This document shows positions 32,504 through 45,171 of a stretch of 64,000 bases of DNA, piece by piece (the stretch's first letter is position 1; each line of letters begins with the position of its first letter). Below the pieces are notes generated by a model. It was given only the letters and a program-made list of their open reading frames with translations. It searched no databases and was not told the DNA's origin. The position numbers were made by a program, and so were the translations under genes. Origin of the DNA: Rhinopithecus roxellana (taxonomy: Eukaryota > Chordata > Mammalia > Primates > Cercopithecidae); the NCBI RefSeq assembly GCF_007565055.1, contig NC_044568.1:37165156-37229155 (forward strand). The letters run 5' to 3'.

Positions 32504-33318
32504 ATTTTTAAAAGAAAAGAGATATTAACTCTGAAAGTATGACCACAGGGAGCAATTTTAAGCAATGCTCTCAGCTACTTTGGGAAAATTAGAGAGACGT
32601 AATTTGGAAAATTGTGAAGTAGAGGGCAGGGAAGAGTAGTGTGTAGATAAAGGAGAGAATACCATGGTTTTAAGAGGTGACAGAAAAATTTCATCAATTT
32701 ATTCATTAATTTGATTAAGGTTATTGAAGACCTTCTGTTGCCAAACACTAAACTAAGTGGTCTTAAAAAGGTTGCCAAAATCATGACCCTGAAATTAGCC
32801 CCAGGATGCATTCTTTTTGTAAATATTTACTGAGTGCCTACTATGTATTAGGCATGGGAGGTACAGAGTGGCAAATCCACACAGGATGTCTTAGACTCTT
32901 CACATCTATGCCTATCCTGAATCAACTCCAATTCTAAAAAGGCATAAACTATTCCAATAGAGCAATGAAACATAAAATTCTGAAAATAGAAGATATTTTT
33001 TCCAACCAATTCAGGAAAAAATAGATATGTCAAAAAAAATCTCAAAAAAGTATCAATTAGTTCTGCCACTAAAGATTTCTAGGAAAGGGATACCTTGAGT
33101 GATTTAATTATCCTAGGAATAGTTGATTTACTTTTGTTTCTCCACATCCCTTCCAGTGTCTTCCCGTTCTTATCTCTGTAATCTATTTTTAATCTCAGCA
33201 TACAGAAGGTTAAGAGGAGAAAATAAATAGGAGACTATATCTAGGGTAATTCTGTCTGTTGGAAGAATTTTAACACCAAATGCTTAATCTTGATTCACTG
33301 GACAAATATTTAATTGCA
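32504..33318. other. Unique DNA, no gene
   Basis: A short MIR/L2-like motif (TACTGAGTGCCTACTATGTA, 32829) is the only repeat hint. The 73- and 78-codon minus-strand frames have no recognisable domain. Confidence 0.45.
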
Positions 33319-33367
33319 ATAATAGCTAACATTTAATATGTAGCTACTAAGTGTCACACAATTTACA
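33319..33367 (+). repeat. MIR SINE, first part (split by MLT1)
   Basis: CAATAATAGCTAACATTTAA is the MIR start; the element breaks off after ACACAATTTACATGG and resumes at 33965. Confidence 0.75.
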
Positions 33368-33964
33368 TGGTATATTAGCTTTCTACTGCTGTGTAAAATA
33401 TTACTATAAACTTAGTGGCTTCAAGAACACCCATATGGCAGCTCACAGTTCAGAAATTGGGCAGAGTTCACAAGTCCAGGCAGGCTCAACTGGATTCTTT
33501 GTTTGGAGTTCTCACAAGGCTGAAATCAAGGTTTCCGTCCTGCTAGACTCTTATACCCAGAGACTCTAGGGAAGAATACGTTTTCAGTTTCATTCAAGTT
33601 GTTGGCAACATCCAGTTCCTTCTACATAGATGTAGCTATGTAGTACCCATTCCTTTACTGACTTATAGCCCAAGGCTGTTCTCTCCTTTTAGAAGCCTCC
33701 TGAATTCCTTCTTCCAAACCCCCCTCTATCTTCACAGCCAGCAACAGGATATCAAGTCTTTCTCATGCTTCAAATCTCAGCCTACTCCTGCCACTAGCAG
33801 GAGAAAACACTGCTTTTAAAGAGCTTGTGTGAATCGATTAGTCTACCCTCAGCCCCATAATCTTCCCATATTAAAATCAACTTAATTGCACATGCAAAAT
33901 TCCTTTGCCAAGTAAAGTAACATAATCATAGGGGTAGTACCAAAGGGTAAAGGCCACACTACCA
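33368..33964 (-). mobile_element. MaLR LTR (MLT1-like)
   Basis: Reverse LTR: TATTAGCTTTCTACTGCTGT, ACTATAAACTTAGTGGCTTC, GCTCACAGTTCAGAAATTGG, GAAATCAAGGTTTCCGTCCT, CTATCTTCACAGCCAGCAAC and TCCTTTGCCAAGTAAAGTAA keep the family order. The 72-codon plus frame at 33351-33569 is an LTR translation. Subfamily uncertain. Confidence 0.7.
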
Positions 33965-34130
33965 CACATATTTTAACTCTGATCTTCATTACTACTCATT
34001 TAAAGTTGGGTATCACTATTCCCAGTTTTCACAGTGTGATGTCCAAGGTCACACAATTGTTATGTACTCTAGCAGTGTTTGAAGCTCAGGTCTTTCCAAC
34101 TCTATATTGCTGTTTTTTCCCCATAATTCC
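33965..34130 (+). repeat. MIR SINE, second part
   Basis: TTTAACTCTGATCTTCATTA, CACTATTCCCAGTTTTCACA and AAGGTCACACAATTGTTATG complete the MIR begun at 33319. Confidence 0.75.
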
Positions 34131-34264
34131 ACAATCAACAAAACTTTTCTGAGCTCCTATTTTTCTTATAATCTAGAGGTAAAGAAATAAACAATGCCTT
34201 TCCTTGCCCATCAGAAGAAAAAATCTAACAGGTTCCTTTTTATCCAATTAGTCAGTAATTAAAT

Positions 34265-34465
34265 AATTCCTAATACTTACTATGTGTTCTTTTAAGGACT
34301 GTGTTTATGGTAGCTCATTGAATCCCCACAATAATATGAAGTGACTGCAATCATTTTCCCTGAGATTAAACTACCTGTGGCTGGCAAAGTTCACCTTCTA
34401 TTAGGGACACTTGGCCTCCAGAGTTCATGCTTTTAACCATGACATATACTGTCTCTGAACCATCC
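34265..34465 (+). repeat. MIR SINE
   Basis: CCTAATACTTACTATGTGTT, GCTCATTGAATCCCCACAAT and CAGAGTTCATGCTTTTAACC follow MIR order over its near full length. Confidence 0.8.
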
Positions 34466-35780
34466 ACATGTAAGTTTCATATTCAAGTGTCAAGGTCAGG
34501 GAAGGTAAATAAATGTTTCACATATCATACTACATTTCGCTTTACAATGTCAAAATCCACCTTATATTATATAGTAAAGTAAAATTTCCTTATTCTCGAT
34601 GTTGACTTGGATTTGAGGATTTCCTAAAGTATCTGGAGCTCTCACAACACTGGACTGAGTAGTATTCTCCCGACCTTCTCTTTGATAGGAATCCTCTCTA
34701 ATTTGCCATAATCCTCACCACCCCCTATTGTCTCCATGCATTCAAAGATTAAGTGACCATGAAATAGCCTCTAACACCACAGCATCTTTTTATAGCACAG
34801 AAATATTTTTTTTGGCACTTATCCTAAGTAAAACATTGGTAGGAATTGGAGACAGCAAACATTAAGTCTTCCTCCCTCAATTTTAACTGCCCGATCTCTA
34901 TAGATAGAGTTTGCATTAGGTGACAACCTTGACTTCACCTAGACACCATTTAATTGGCTTGAGGAATTCTATACCATCTTCAAGTAAAAGAGAATATTGT
35001 AATGAGCTTTGAAATTGTAGGATTTGAGTAGGACAAAGGAAATTTTTAAAATCTCATATCCAGCCACTAGGAGGAGGAAACACACTTTCCAAATGTAATT
35101 GTAGGTCATTATATCTAATTTTAAACTTAACCACACATTTAAAATGCTGAATTTAAATTGATGAGCACCTACCTCTTCTGAATCTATGGTGACGTTTACC
35201 CTTTGTCTTTGCAATGAATTTTTGTGAATTAATCAATTCTCTTGCATATCCTTTTTCATTTCTAACATTTATGTTTGATAATCTTTGTGTTGCTTTCCAA
35301 AAAGCATTTTGCCCATAACGTTTGGGCCACATTCAGGGAAAACAGAACAAGTAACCCACTGGAAAATCAGTAGGCTGTATGCCTGAGGAGCCCACGCATT
35401 TGTGTTAGATAAATGTCTCCCTACCTGGTTTTTGTTCAGCCCCTCCACCTATATAAAACTTCACAGCGGCCACATCTGTATTCAGTCACAACTCTTTGTA
35501 AAAGGGACAGCTTGAGAACCTATTAAAAATACATTGTTACTATGAGTATTTTATTCCTCTTTGCTATATAATAAGCTGAAAACTACAGTAGGTGAGCATT
35601 CTATGGGGAAGACTGCTGTTCCTTTTATTGACTTTATGGCCACACAAACTAATAGAAAATGCATTTTATATCACACAGGTGAACTCAATCATGCTGAACT
35701 CAACGGGATGGAATATTTTCCCTACATTTAAGTTGTAAATGGCAGGTTGGTTTACAATAAATATCTGGGACAATAAAATG
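34466..35780. other. Unique DNA, no gene
   Basis: No recognised repeat over 1.3 kb. The 81-codon minus frame at 34969-35214 shows no domain. Confidence 0.45.
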
Positions 35781-36170
35781 CCACTTCTTTATACAGTTTT
35801 ATTATAAAAAATACTTAGGTGGTAAATAATATTTTAAATTTCTGACTATGCAGCTAATGCTTATTATAGAAAATTTGAAAGTTCTTAAGAAGTATATGGA
35901 AAATAAATAAAGCCCACAATTTTACCATCAGAACTCTCAGTATATAGAAAATATGAATTTCTTTTTCCATATTAACTTTGCATGGGCACAGATATTTATG
36001 CCATGACTATTTTTCTATAAAAGACACTGTTTATAAACATGATATTTCATGACAACATAAATTATTCAGTAACTTTTCAATTTCGACATATTTAAAGTTA
36101 TTTCTCTTCGTATCTATCCATTCCTTTTTCTTTTTCTCTTTCATTTTATTTATGTTGAAAAATATTTCGT
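35781..36170. repeat. Possible old L1 (L1M) fragment
   Basis: TTATTATAGAAAATTTGAAA, CCCACAATTTTACCATCAGA and GATATTTCATGACAACATAA are faintly like an old L1 3' UTR region. Divergence is high and the call is weak. Confidence 0.35.
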
Positions 36171-36997
36171 GTGATTTATGTTCACACAGGAAACTGTTAG
36201 TGTTGCTATTCTATTTCTTTCCTTCAGATGAAATTCTGGATATAGAGTTACTAGTCACAGGCTGTTATTATTACTGGTGGTGTCATTGTTGTTTGTAGTA
36301 ATAGTGATGTTCTCACTTGTAAATTGTATTCAATATATGGAAAATTCTCTTTTAGAAAGATTGTACAAATATGCGATTTCATTTTGAGTATAGTGGTGTC
36401 CCAGAGCAAGTAATTTAAAAGCATCAGTTCTCTACCATGGTATCATGAGAACCCACTAAGTACACCCCTAGATCACTGGTAGGAAGAAAGAAGTTACAGA
36501 ATTGAGCTACCCATATGCCTTCCAGGATGCAGTTTAACTGTGTATTAGTTCTCTTGGTCTAAATGTAGAAGTCCCCATAGGACAGAAGCATAACTCAGTT
36601 AAATGCCAGAGCCCGGTTTTCTGGATACTGCATATTGTTCCTTGCCACATTCTAGCTTCTAACTAGAACATGTTAATTTTAACACAGCCAACAAATACAG
36701 GGGAACATGTTTCATAGCAAACATAAGAAAGATGTGCAGATTCAATCTCATGTCAAATAATTAAAGGTGCTCATTCCAAAGACAAATAGTTAAATGAGGA
36801 AAGTAACTTTAAACTGAAAATTTCTTCTAAATTAGATTTCTATATATGGCTTTGTATATTTAATAGACTTATCTGAGGCTTTAAAGTGTATCTAAATATC
36901 CGTATACATAAAATTTTGACATCACATTTCATTCTGTGTTGAAATATTTTGAAAAAATTACTAAGATCATTTTTTGCTAGGGTGATAACATAATTTA
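36171..36997. other. Unique DNA, no gene
   Basis: No feature recognised; the minus frame 36840-37046 has no family signature. Confidence 0.4.
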
Positions 36998-37008
36998 TAA
37001 TCTGGAAC

Positions 37009-37135
37009 TTATCTTTAAAGATATAGGGTCTCACTATGTTTCCCAAGCTGGTTTCAAACTCCTGGGCTCAAGTGTTCATCCCACATCGGCCTCCGAAAGT
37101 ACTGGGATTACAGGCATAAGCCACCACACCAAGCC
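37009..37135 (-). mobile_element. Alu left monomer (FLAM-like)
   Basis: GGGTCTCACTATGTTTCCCA, TCAAACTCCTGGGCTCAAGT and CCACCACACCAAGCC: one 7SL-like arm only. The TSD TAATCTGGAAC / TAATCTGGGAC at 36998-37008 and 37136-37146 supports insertion as a monomer. Confidence 0.85.
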
Positions 37136-37146
37136 TAATCTGGGAC

Positions 37147-37937
37147 ATTTTGAGAGTTTAAGAGAGGACTATTATTAATTACAAAGAGAAAATTGACATA
37201 AACCAGAACTATCTCAGGCAAACCAAGAAGAATGAGCTTCTTAACTCTTGTCTAAAAAGCCATATCATGGCCTTTGCTTTCTGATGTTTCTATTTTTCAG
37301 TGTGAGTAAATAAGCAACTGAAAAGCCAGAAAACACCAGTTTTACCACACACTTATCCATTTTATTACAAATAACACAGCCAGCATTTTGTTTTTCCTGA
37401 GTAGGATGATTTGTAATAATGGGGTTATTTACTATTACTTTACATTGATTACAGCAGCAATTTTCAACTTGATTATTACCTAACATGTCAAGATGAGTTA
37501 GAGAGGAAAAAAGGGACCTTATAGACCCCCTTTCTGTCTTATTTTATCTTATTTTAAAAATATTTAATTAATGTCCATAGAAGGAGTTCAAATATAGGAC
37601 ATTATATAGCAGATACGTTGTCAGGGTTGGAAGAGGAGGATGTTGTTAAGAAACACTGACCTAAAATTGATAAAAGTGTAAGCTCAGTGGCCGATATCTA
37701 AAGCTCTTAAAACTCCAGCTCCATCTATATTCCTAAATTGGTTTCTCATTTCTCCAAATGTTATTCTTAAATTCTATCCAAAATTATCTATACACTTGCC
37801 TGCTTCACTCTCTTCTATTTGCTAAATCCAAGTTTTGGATGAGTGAAGATGAGGAACTTTGCCCAATTTCTTCAATTTCCTTTTATGACACTTCTCCTTC
37901 CCCAACCCCTTCCATTCAGACACACATGAACACACAA
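37147..37937. other. Unique DNA, no gene
   Basis: No feature recognised. A 73-codon minus frame at 37265-37486 contains several cysteines but no spaced zinc-finger pattern. Confidence 0.4.
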
Positions 37938-37940
37938 ACA

Positions 37941-37978
<38 letters not shown>

Positions 37979-37980
37979 AC
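37938..37980. repeat. (CA)n microsatellite
   Basis: About 18 nearly uninterrupted CA units, which accounts for the Thr/His-rich frame at 37758-38063. Confidence 0.95.
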
Positions 37981-38499
37981 GTGAGAGACCCAAGGGCCAT
38001 CATGTGGACCCTGCTGATATTTCTGTGAGAGACGAGACATGCAATAAAATTAGGTTAAAATAATTATCCTATTGTTAGATGTTAGGTTATTTACATTTTA
38101 TTTCTATCATAAAACATTTTTTAGTGAATAGAATGGAGACACTTGGGTAACAAAAGTAGAAAAACTTTAAAATTTCTCTTGTCCATAAAAACTGAGATAT
38201 GCCCTATATTTGAGGCAGAATTGCTTGTAAGTCCTACCACTTGGCTTAAGTTCATGTCTTCCATTGACTTAGAGTAACCTTTTATGTCTTTTCTGCTTTT
38301 AGCTATAAAAATACTCTGTTAAAAACTTATAATCAGATACACAATTCCTAGCAATTTAGATTTAAGATTATCATCTCAATTTCATAGATGCTCACTTGCC
38401 TGAATGGTGTTTAGAGGCTATCATTTCACATTGATGTAATTAAGAAGATATGGCCCCAAAAAATGAACTACAAAACCCACCCACAGACCACCTCCATCT
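37981..38499. other. Unique DNA
   Basis: No feature recognised. Confidence 0.4.
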
Positions 38500-38580
38500 T
38501 TGGATTGTAACATGCAATTGACATATATAACAAAACTGCCTATGTACCCCTGACCCTAAAATAAAAGCTTTTAAAAGTAC
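38500..38580 (+). mobile_element. Short L1 3' end
   Basis: GACATATATAACAAAACTGC, CTATGTACCCCTGACCCTAA and AATAAAAGCTTTTAAAAG match the last bases of a primate L1, cut short at its 5' side. Confidence 0.65.
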
Positions 38581-38886
38581 TGAGACAGACAGGTGGGAGG
38601 GGATCTCTGACAAAACTTCAGCCAGCCTGTGCACTGTGGTGTAGCCTTCCCACCAGTTGCAGGGGCTTGGCCACCCCTCTTCCTGTGCGGAACCTGGGAT
38701 TCAAAGGGCGAGGCTGGAGGTGCACCAAGAGGAACTCTGGCCTTGTGGAGAGACTCTGTTTCCCCCTTTTCTTCCTTTTCACCCAATAAAACACTGTCTT
38801 ACCGTTCGAATTGTCTGAGAACCTGAATTTTTGTTGCCGTGGGACAAGAACCCAGTCTTTAGCTGAACTAAGGGAAAGTCCTGCAA
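38581..38886 (+). mobile_element. ERV solo LTR, subfamily not identified
   Basis: A TG...CA unit of about 306 bp: TGAGACAGACAGGTGGGAGG at the start, CCCAATAAAACACTGTC (38780) as the polyadenylation region, then TTGCCGTGGGACAAGAACCC and CTAAGGGAAAGTCCTGCA at the end. This U3-R-U5-like layout and higher G+C fit an ERV1 LTR. Flanking bases do not give a clear TSD, and it abuts the L1 tail. The frames 38571-38826 lie within it. Confidence 0.6.
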
Positions 38887-41800
38887 TAGTAATACTTTAA
38901 AACTTATGTTTTTAGCTTTTTAATAATATATTCAATGATATAATTAGATAATTATTATTTCTTTTAATGATTTCATTCTGTATCATCATTTTTTCATATA
39001 AAGATCACTACACTGTTCTTTGGGTCTTGAATTTGGTTTATCCATCAATTAGCTAGATTAAATATCTCCAATTATTGTTGTTGTCTTAGTTTTTATCTTC
39101 TGGAAAGCATATAATAATCAGACTTTCTAAGTGATTGAAGAGCTTAGACATATCTTGGTATTGTTATTACATACGAATCAAAATTTGACTGTGAAGAGAA
39201 GTTGGAGTTTGTAACTTTTGCACCGCAATAATAAAAAATGTTACTCCATTATATTCTGGCATCTAGTAGTGCAGATAAAAAGTCTGAAGTAAGATTTTTT
39301 TTTTTATATATCTAATATTTTCCACACAATTGTTAGATTAACTCTTCTACCTTGAATTTGTAATTTTCATTAAGTAATGAATATTACTTGATACACTTGA
39401 TAGTCCTGTTTCAGTAGTTGGTCCTAATATATTATGATCATTCAGGCTATAGATTTAAGCTTTTCTGTAGCCAAAGAACAATATTCTGTATAAATATTGA
39501 CCAGCTACTACTTACCCTTGCAATCATTCAGTTTTCCTGAATAAGTGCAATAAACTGATGATAATAATTTCCTTTCAGTTTTTATCCCTAATTATTTTCA
39601 CTCTGAGATACTTCCTTAAACGTGTTTTCCGTATTCTCAAGTCAATTATGTGCAGAATTTGTGTCACCTGTAAATATTTACAGATACAGTAAATCAGTTC
39701 TTCAGTCCCTTTTTATTCCTGTTTACCTCTCATCCAGATTTTTCTTTCATCTCTAAGATAATAACCTACTGTATATTGTCTGTCAATTCAATAAAACCAA
39801 GTTTTCTTGATATTTTATGGAGGAAACAAAACAGATGTGGCTAAAATGTATTTTTATTCCGTGCAGATATTTTAATGATTATATTTTCCTTTCATTTCTT
39901 GAGTTCTACATTCAGGTTTATGCTATTTTTTCTCTTTTTTACATGCCTTTCTGTTTGTTAAGTGACTTTGAAGGGTTATGAAATAAAGAAATCTAATATA
40001 TTTTTAATAATTTATTCCCCCTTGTATGCTGTTGGAACATATTTTTAAAAATATTTGCAGTTTTCAGGATGAAGATCTTGTTATTAGTTGAGCATCCCAG
40101 CCCATGTGCACAAAACGAGATGCCGTGCCTCTGGAAAATACGCATGGTTTATTTGTTTTGTGTTTTTACTTGTTTTTGATTTGTCTGTTCATCATTATTA
40201 ATATTGTTATATTGTCTATGGATGCCTGAACTGAAGCCATAAACAGCTATCTAGCTTGTCAGTAAGAAAAAATTGTAGTAATTGATGTTCCATGAAAAAT
40301 ATGTTTTTAAATTTTTGTTGTTGCTGGTTTTCCCCCTTCTTTTTGTGAATTCTTTGTGTCAGATGCCAGCTACAACTAATGTAGCCAATCATCTTTCCGA
40401 GTATTGGGATGGGACTGATCTTTCCATTATTTCTTATAACTTTAGGATTAAAGAAATAGTTATATTATTTCCAAATTGCCTCTTCTGAAACCATTGCTAC
40501 CACAGTCACCATCTCAGCCCCAACGCCAACCACATCTCTTTGAGAAACCACTTTTCAGATCTGTTTTCACCAGCGGTCTCCCATTTTAGCACGAAGCATA
40601 ACCCCAGCGTTTCCTGGCTCAGTTCCTTCAGTCACTACTCAGGTGAATGGCATGCTTCTACCAGCCACCCAGAGCAGCTGGTGCGCGGTTCCAGCTCACT
40701 GGAGTCCTCTCAGATTCCAAATAGCCACAATAACCAAAGGAAATTGAAATAAACTGTGTTAATTTTAAATCCCACTCCCATATCTATGCTCATGGACTAC
40801 AGGAACTCCAACATTTACCTTTAGCCTGTCCAAAACTTTCCTTTATGGAAGGTAATTTCTAAAGTGGTTTGTGCTGAACTTATGTACTCCAATCACAGTT
40901 ATATTGTTTATGGTTAGATGAATAAACCACACAGATTAGAATTGGGAACTAGGCAGGAGAACCAAATCTTTAATTACATTTTTCAATTTTGTAGTTTGTG
41001 TGTGTATGTGTGTGTGCGCTTATATATGTGTATCTGTGAGTATTTGTGTTTCTCTTTCGTTACTTTGAAATATTCTCAAGATACTATAATTTTCTCAAGG
41101 TATTCTGTGCTGACTCTGTTTTCTTTGTTGTTCTGACTTCCAAACAACTAAGAGCCACATTTGCGTCTCAGTGAAGTATAGTCTGACATGAATTCTTGAA
41201 ATATGATTTCCCTGAGGCTTTACCTTCCATTCTAATTTTTATATTTCCTATTTATGCTTTTTAATCTATTGCATGTATTTAACAATGATTGTATATATTC
41301 TTATATACCATCGAATTACTTATGTACAAAATGGGCTGTGATTAAAGGACTATTACAAATAATTTGAAGCATATATTTATTAAAAGAATAATGTGACCAT
41401 TAAATTCATAGATTGCCCCAAAAGGAGGGCCCTTAAATCATGTCTTCCAATTTTAGCATATGTAACTATTAAATAAATCACAAATCTGAGGCCCAAAGAA
41501 GAGAAATACCTCCTTCATGTCTCCTAACTTATACATTGGAACACACTAATTTTCACCACTGCTTTATTATTTATTTTTATACCTGACATTTTAAATGACT
41601 ATAGGAATCATAACAGCCAAATAAACCTATAATATATATTACTGAAATATACATGGTTATCAATGAGGGATTCTATAAATTCTTATTTTTAAACTAGAAT
41701 GTTGTGCAAGTAAAATAGTGATATAGAGATCTACATTCTTATAATTAAAATTCAACTTATACTATGAATCATATATGTGAGATTTTAAGTAGTATATTAA

Positions 41801-41953
41801 TATGAACTCTATTTGTGTGAAATCACGTATTTCACACACACACACGTGCATGTATACATTTTGAGATTTTTTTTTACCGTTAACACTAGTTATTCCTTTA
41901 GGATAGCACTAAAGATAAATAATTTAAAATCATAGATTTCTATAGTATTTCAA
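38887..41953. other. Long AT-rich stretch, no supported gene
   Basis: About 3 kb with few recognisable repeats: a T-run (39298-39305), TG repeats (40996-41020), CA repeats (41834-41845). 40490-40750 is a G+C-richer island with plus frame 40540-40752, followed by GAAATTGAAATAAACTG. It could be a fragment of a processed transcript, but I do not recognise it. Confidence 0.45.
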
Positions 41954-42248
41954 TTTTTTTTTTTGAGATGGGGTCTTGCTCTATCACCCAGATTGGAGTG
42001 CAATGGCACAATCTCCACTCACTACAACCTCTGCCTTCCAGGTTCAAGCAATCCTCCCATCTCAGCCTCTTGAATAGCTGGGACTACAGGTGTGCACCAC
42101 CATAATGAGCTAATTTTTTTGTGTTTTTGGTAGAGTCAGGATTTCACCATGTTGCTCAGGCTGGTTTCAAACTCCTGAGCTCACATAATCCACCCACTTT
42201 GGCCTCCCAAAGTGCTGGGATTACAGGCGTAAGCCACCACACTTGGCC
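41954..42248 (-). mobile_element. Alu (AluJ/Sx), full length
   Basis: GAGATGGGGTCTTGCTCTAT, GTTCAAGCAATCCTCCCATC, ACTACAGGTGTGCACCACC and CACCACACTTGGCC. Diverged; flanks TTTCAATTTTT and TTTTAATTTTT may be the TSD. Confidence 0.92.
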
Positions 42249-42259
42249 TAACGTTTTAA

Positions 42260-43764
42260 TTTTTAACAAGTAATTATAACGTTTATAAATGAAAATCTCT
42301 TCTAATTAATTTTTGGAGGGAAAGGAACATTTAGGTTTTAAGACCAAAATACCAAAAACAAGTTAAATTTTCCAAAATGCATTTAATCTTTATATTTAGT
42401 TGTATCCAAATAATTTGAATTTGAATCCTACAAAGGGTTCACAGATATCTTTATCTCATTTGTCAATCAGATGCCATGCTATGCTGATGGTTTTCTCTTT
42501 CATAATATAAGGCACCTCATTTTTTTACTCAACTTTATTATTTTATTATTTATATTGTTTTCTTTCTTTCTAAAACACACTAGGATTATGTTTTTCTTAG
42601 CTACCTATGAATTACCATTGTTTGCATATTATAGTATCTCAATTTTTTGCATTGAATTAATGTTTAACAATTGAAAATAGAATGTAAAATTTGTACACTC
42701 TATCGTCCTATATCTCAGTTAAATGTTGGAATTCATAACAGACCTCACTTTGAAAGTGAAGATTGGATTTTAAATAGAAATTTAATGCATTATGTTTATG
42801 GAGGAGATAACTTATAGGGGCGTTGTGCATATCTCCAAACTTTTGTAGTTCATTACAAAAGAAGAAAAAAAAAGAAATGGAAGCAGGTGATCTGAGTCAA
42901 GTTTTTTGTCATACCCATGCATTAGATATACCCTGGAGATTAGCATTTGCCAAGCGTACATCAGTTACAATAAATCAGTACATAGAACTACTGGCTTTGT
43001 ATGAAGCAGGAGAAAACCCAATTTCCCCTCAGTTATGGCATTTTGTGCTATCAAAACTCTAACAATTGAAAATCATGGCAAGTACCAACTCATCTTTCTC
43101 AGTTAGCATGTGCGTATATGTATTCATTTTAGTTTCACAGTCAATTGTATCTTAATACCTAAATGAAGATCATCAAAACAAAAAATGAAAGAAAAAAATC
43201 TCAGCTATAACTCTAGAACAAAATCTCTACTTCCTTTCATCTTGGACTCCGTTTGAAGTGGCTATAAAATGCAAGTAACAAATTGCACTATCTCGGTATT
43301 CTATAATGATGTTTTTAATCTTTATATCAGCCTTTTCTGTCATTTTCGTTGTTGTGCATGTTTCTGACATTTTATGCCAACGTTTATCTGTTGGATATCA
43401 CAGACTTTATCAGAAAACACTGACAGTTATGCATAACATTTTCTGAATAATCAGATGATGATATTACTGTTTCTCCTTAATTTGTCTTATATTTTATGTA
43501 TCTTTGTAATAAAATCTATCTTAAAATAATACTTTTCATTATTATAGTTTTATAGATTATAAAGCATTTTCTTATGTGGCTCAAATTTAATTATCACATA
43601 CTCTGTGAACTTCATAAATCATCCTGTTATTGAATTAAAGAGGCTATAAAAGCTCAGGGTATAACTTGATAAAGGTCATTCAACTTATACAATGACAAAA
43701 CTGGATCAGAGTCTGTGGTTTTTCAGTAATTAATAAAAATCAATGTTTACAAAATACTTATGAT
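42260..43764. other. Unique DNA; one frame of possible pseudogene origin
   Basis: The plus frame 42823-43062 (79 codons) has, from its EMEAGDLSQV residues onward (about 42877), a well-mixed, globular-looking composition ending QLWHFVLSKL. It is unlike the chance frames nearby, but I do not recognise the protein. Nothing else is seen in this interval. Confidence 0.35.
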
Positions 43765-43965
43765 ATATGAAGCCCTTGGCAAGTTCATTTCATTTAGTTC
43801 TAAAACTTCCCTATGAGAAAGAAATTATTAGTATTTCAATTTTACACTAACTGAGGCTCAGGAAGGTTAAGTACTTTGCCTGTAATCACAGATATAATAA
43901 TTGAAGGAGCCAGTATCCAAACCCACCTTTCAGGGCCCACCTTTCTTAAATGCTAAACTTTAAGA
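43765..43965 (+). repeat. MIR SINE
   Basis: TTCATTTAGTTCTAAAACTT, TTTACACTAACTGAGGCTCA, AGGAAGGTTAAGTACTTTGC and CCAGTATCCAAACCCACCTT follow the MIR consensus. Confidence 0.88.
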
Positions 43966-44185
43966 TTAATAGTATACATTTTGCACTATTTAACAATGAC
44001 TATTAATTTAAATATGAATACAAAAACTTGTGATGGGACACCTCTGATTATACTATAATTGAAAAGCTAAACCAGTTACTTAAGTCAAGTGTAAATACAG
44101 AAAAGGGCAAAAATCATTCTTGTGCAGTTCGGGAAATTTTCACAAAGGGAAAATACCTGTGTAATCAATCAAAAATTAAGACACT

Positions 44186-44488
44186 TGGGACCAGGCACGG
44201 TGGCTCACGTCTGTAATCCCAGCACTTTGGGAGGCCGAGGTGGGCAGATTGCCTGAGGTCAGGAGTTCGACACCAGTCTGGCCAATCTGGTGAAACCCCA
44301 GCTCTACTAAGAATACAAAAAAATTAGCTGGGCGTGGTGGCATGCACCTGTAATCCCAGCTACTCAGGAAGCTGAGAGAGGGGAATTGCTTGAACCAGGA
44401 AGGTGGAGGTTGCAGTGAGCTGAGATCTCACCACTGCACTCCAGCCTGGGTGACAGAGCGAGACTCTGTCTTAAAAAGAAAAAAAAAT
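44186..44488 (+). mobile_element. AluS, full length, plus strand
   Basis: GGCTCACGTCTGTAATCCCA to GACAGAGCGAGACTCTGTCT with an A-rich tail. TSD AATTAAGACACT (44174-44185) and AATTAGGACACT (44489-44500), one mismatch. It is one of only a few plus-strand Alus in the window. Confidence 0.95.
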
Positions 44489-45171
44489 AATTAGGACACT
44501 AGAGGCCTAGCTCCACTCTGCATTATACATGTAATGCCCATGTAACTAACAAGCACAAGTATCCCCAAATCTAAAAATGAAAACATCATCAGCCCTCGTC
44601 ATGCTTAACACCACCACCCCCAAGTCATTCCACCTCTCTTTAAAGATCACTACCTTTCTGACTGTTAACACCATGGTTTATTTTGCCTTAATGCTGAACT
44701 TGATGTACATAGATGTGTACAATATATAAGCTTTTGGGTTCAGTTTCTTCTCGATTTTTTAAATAAGATTCATCAACATTATTGCAAAGAACAGAAGTTT
44801 GTTCCTTCTCTTTGCTGTATAGTATAGTAATATGTGAATATTCGACAACTGATATATCCTATTGCTGATGGGCATTCTAGAAGCTTCCAATTTAGGTGTA
44901 TTATGAATAGTGTTGCAATAAATTTTGTAAACTAAAGGTGTAAATTTTGTAATAACACTTTAGTCCACAGATACACACATTTCTGTTGGAATGTCCCTAG
45001 GATGGAACAACTCAGTCACAGTGCATGTTTATATCCAACTTCAGTAAATATTACCTGACAGTTTTCCAAAGTAGTTTTACTAATTTATATTTCTGCCGCA
45101 TAGCATAAGAGTTCTTCTTTTGCACATCTTCATCAACATTTGGTGTCTTCTGGTTTTGTTTCTGCTTTTTT

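Noticed and set aside
37265..37486. Cysteine-containing minus frame as a zinc-binding peptide
   Set aside because: Cysteine spacing does not match a known finger and the DNA shows no coding signature.
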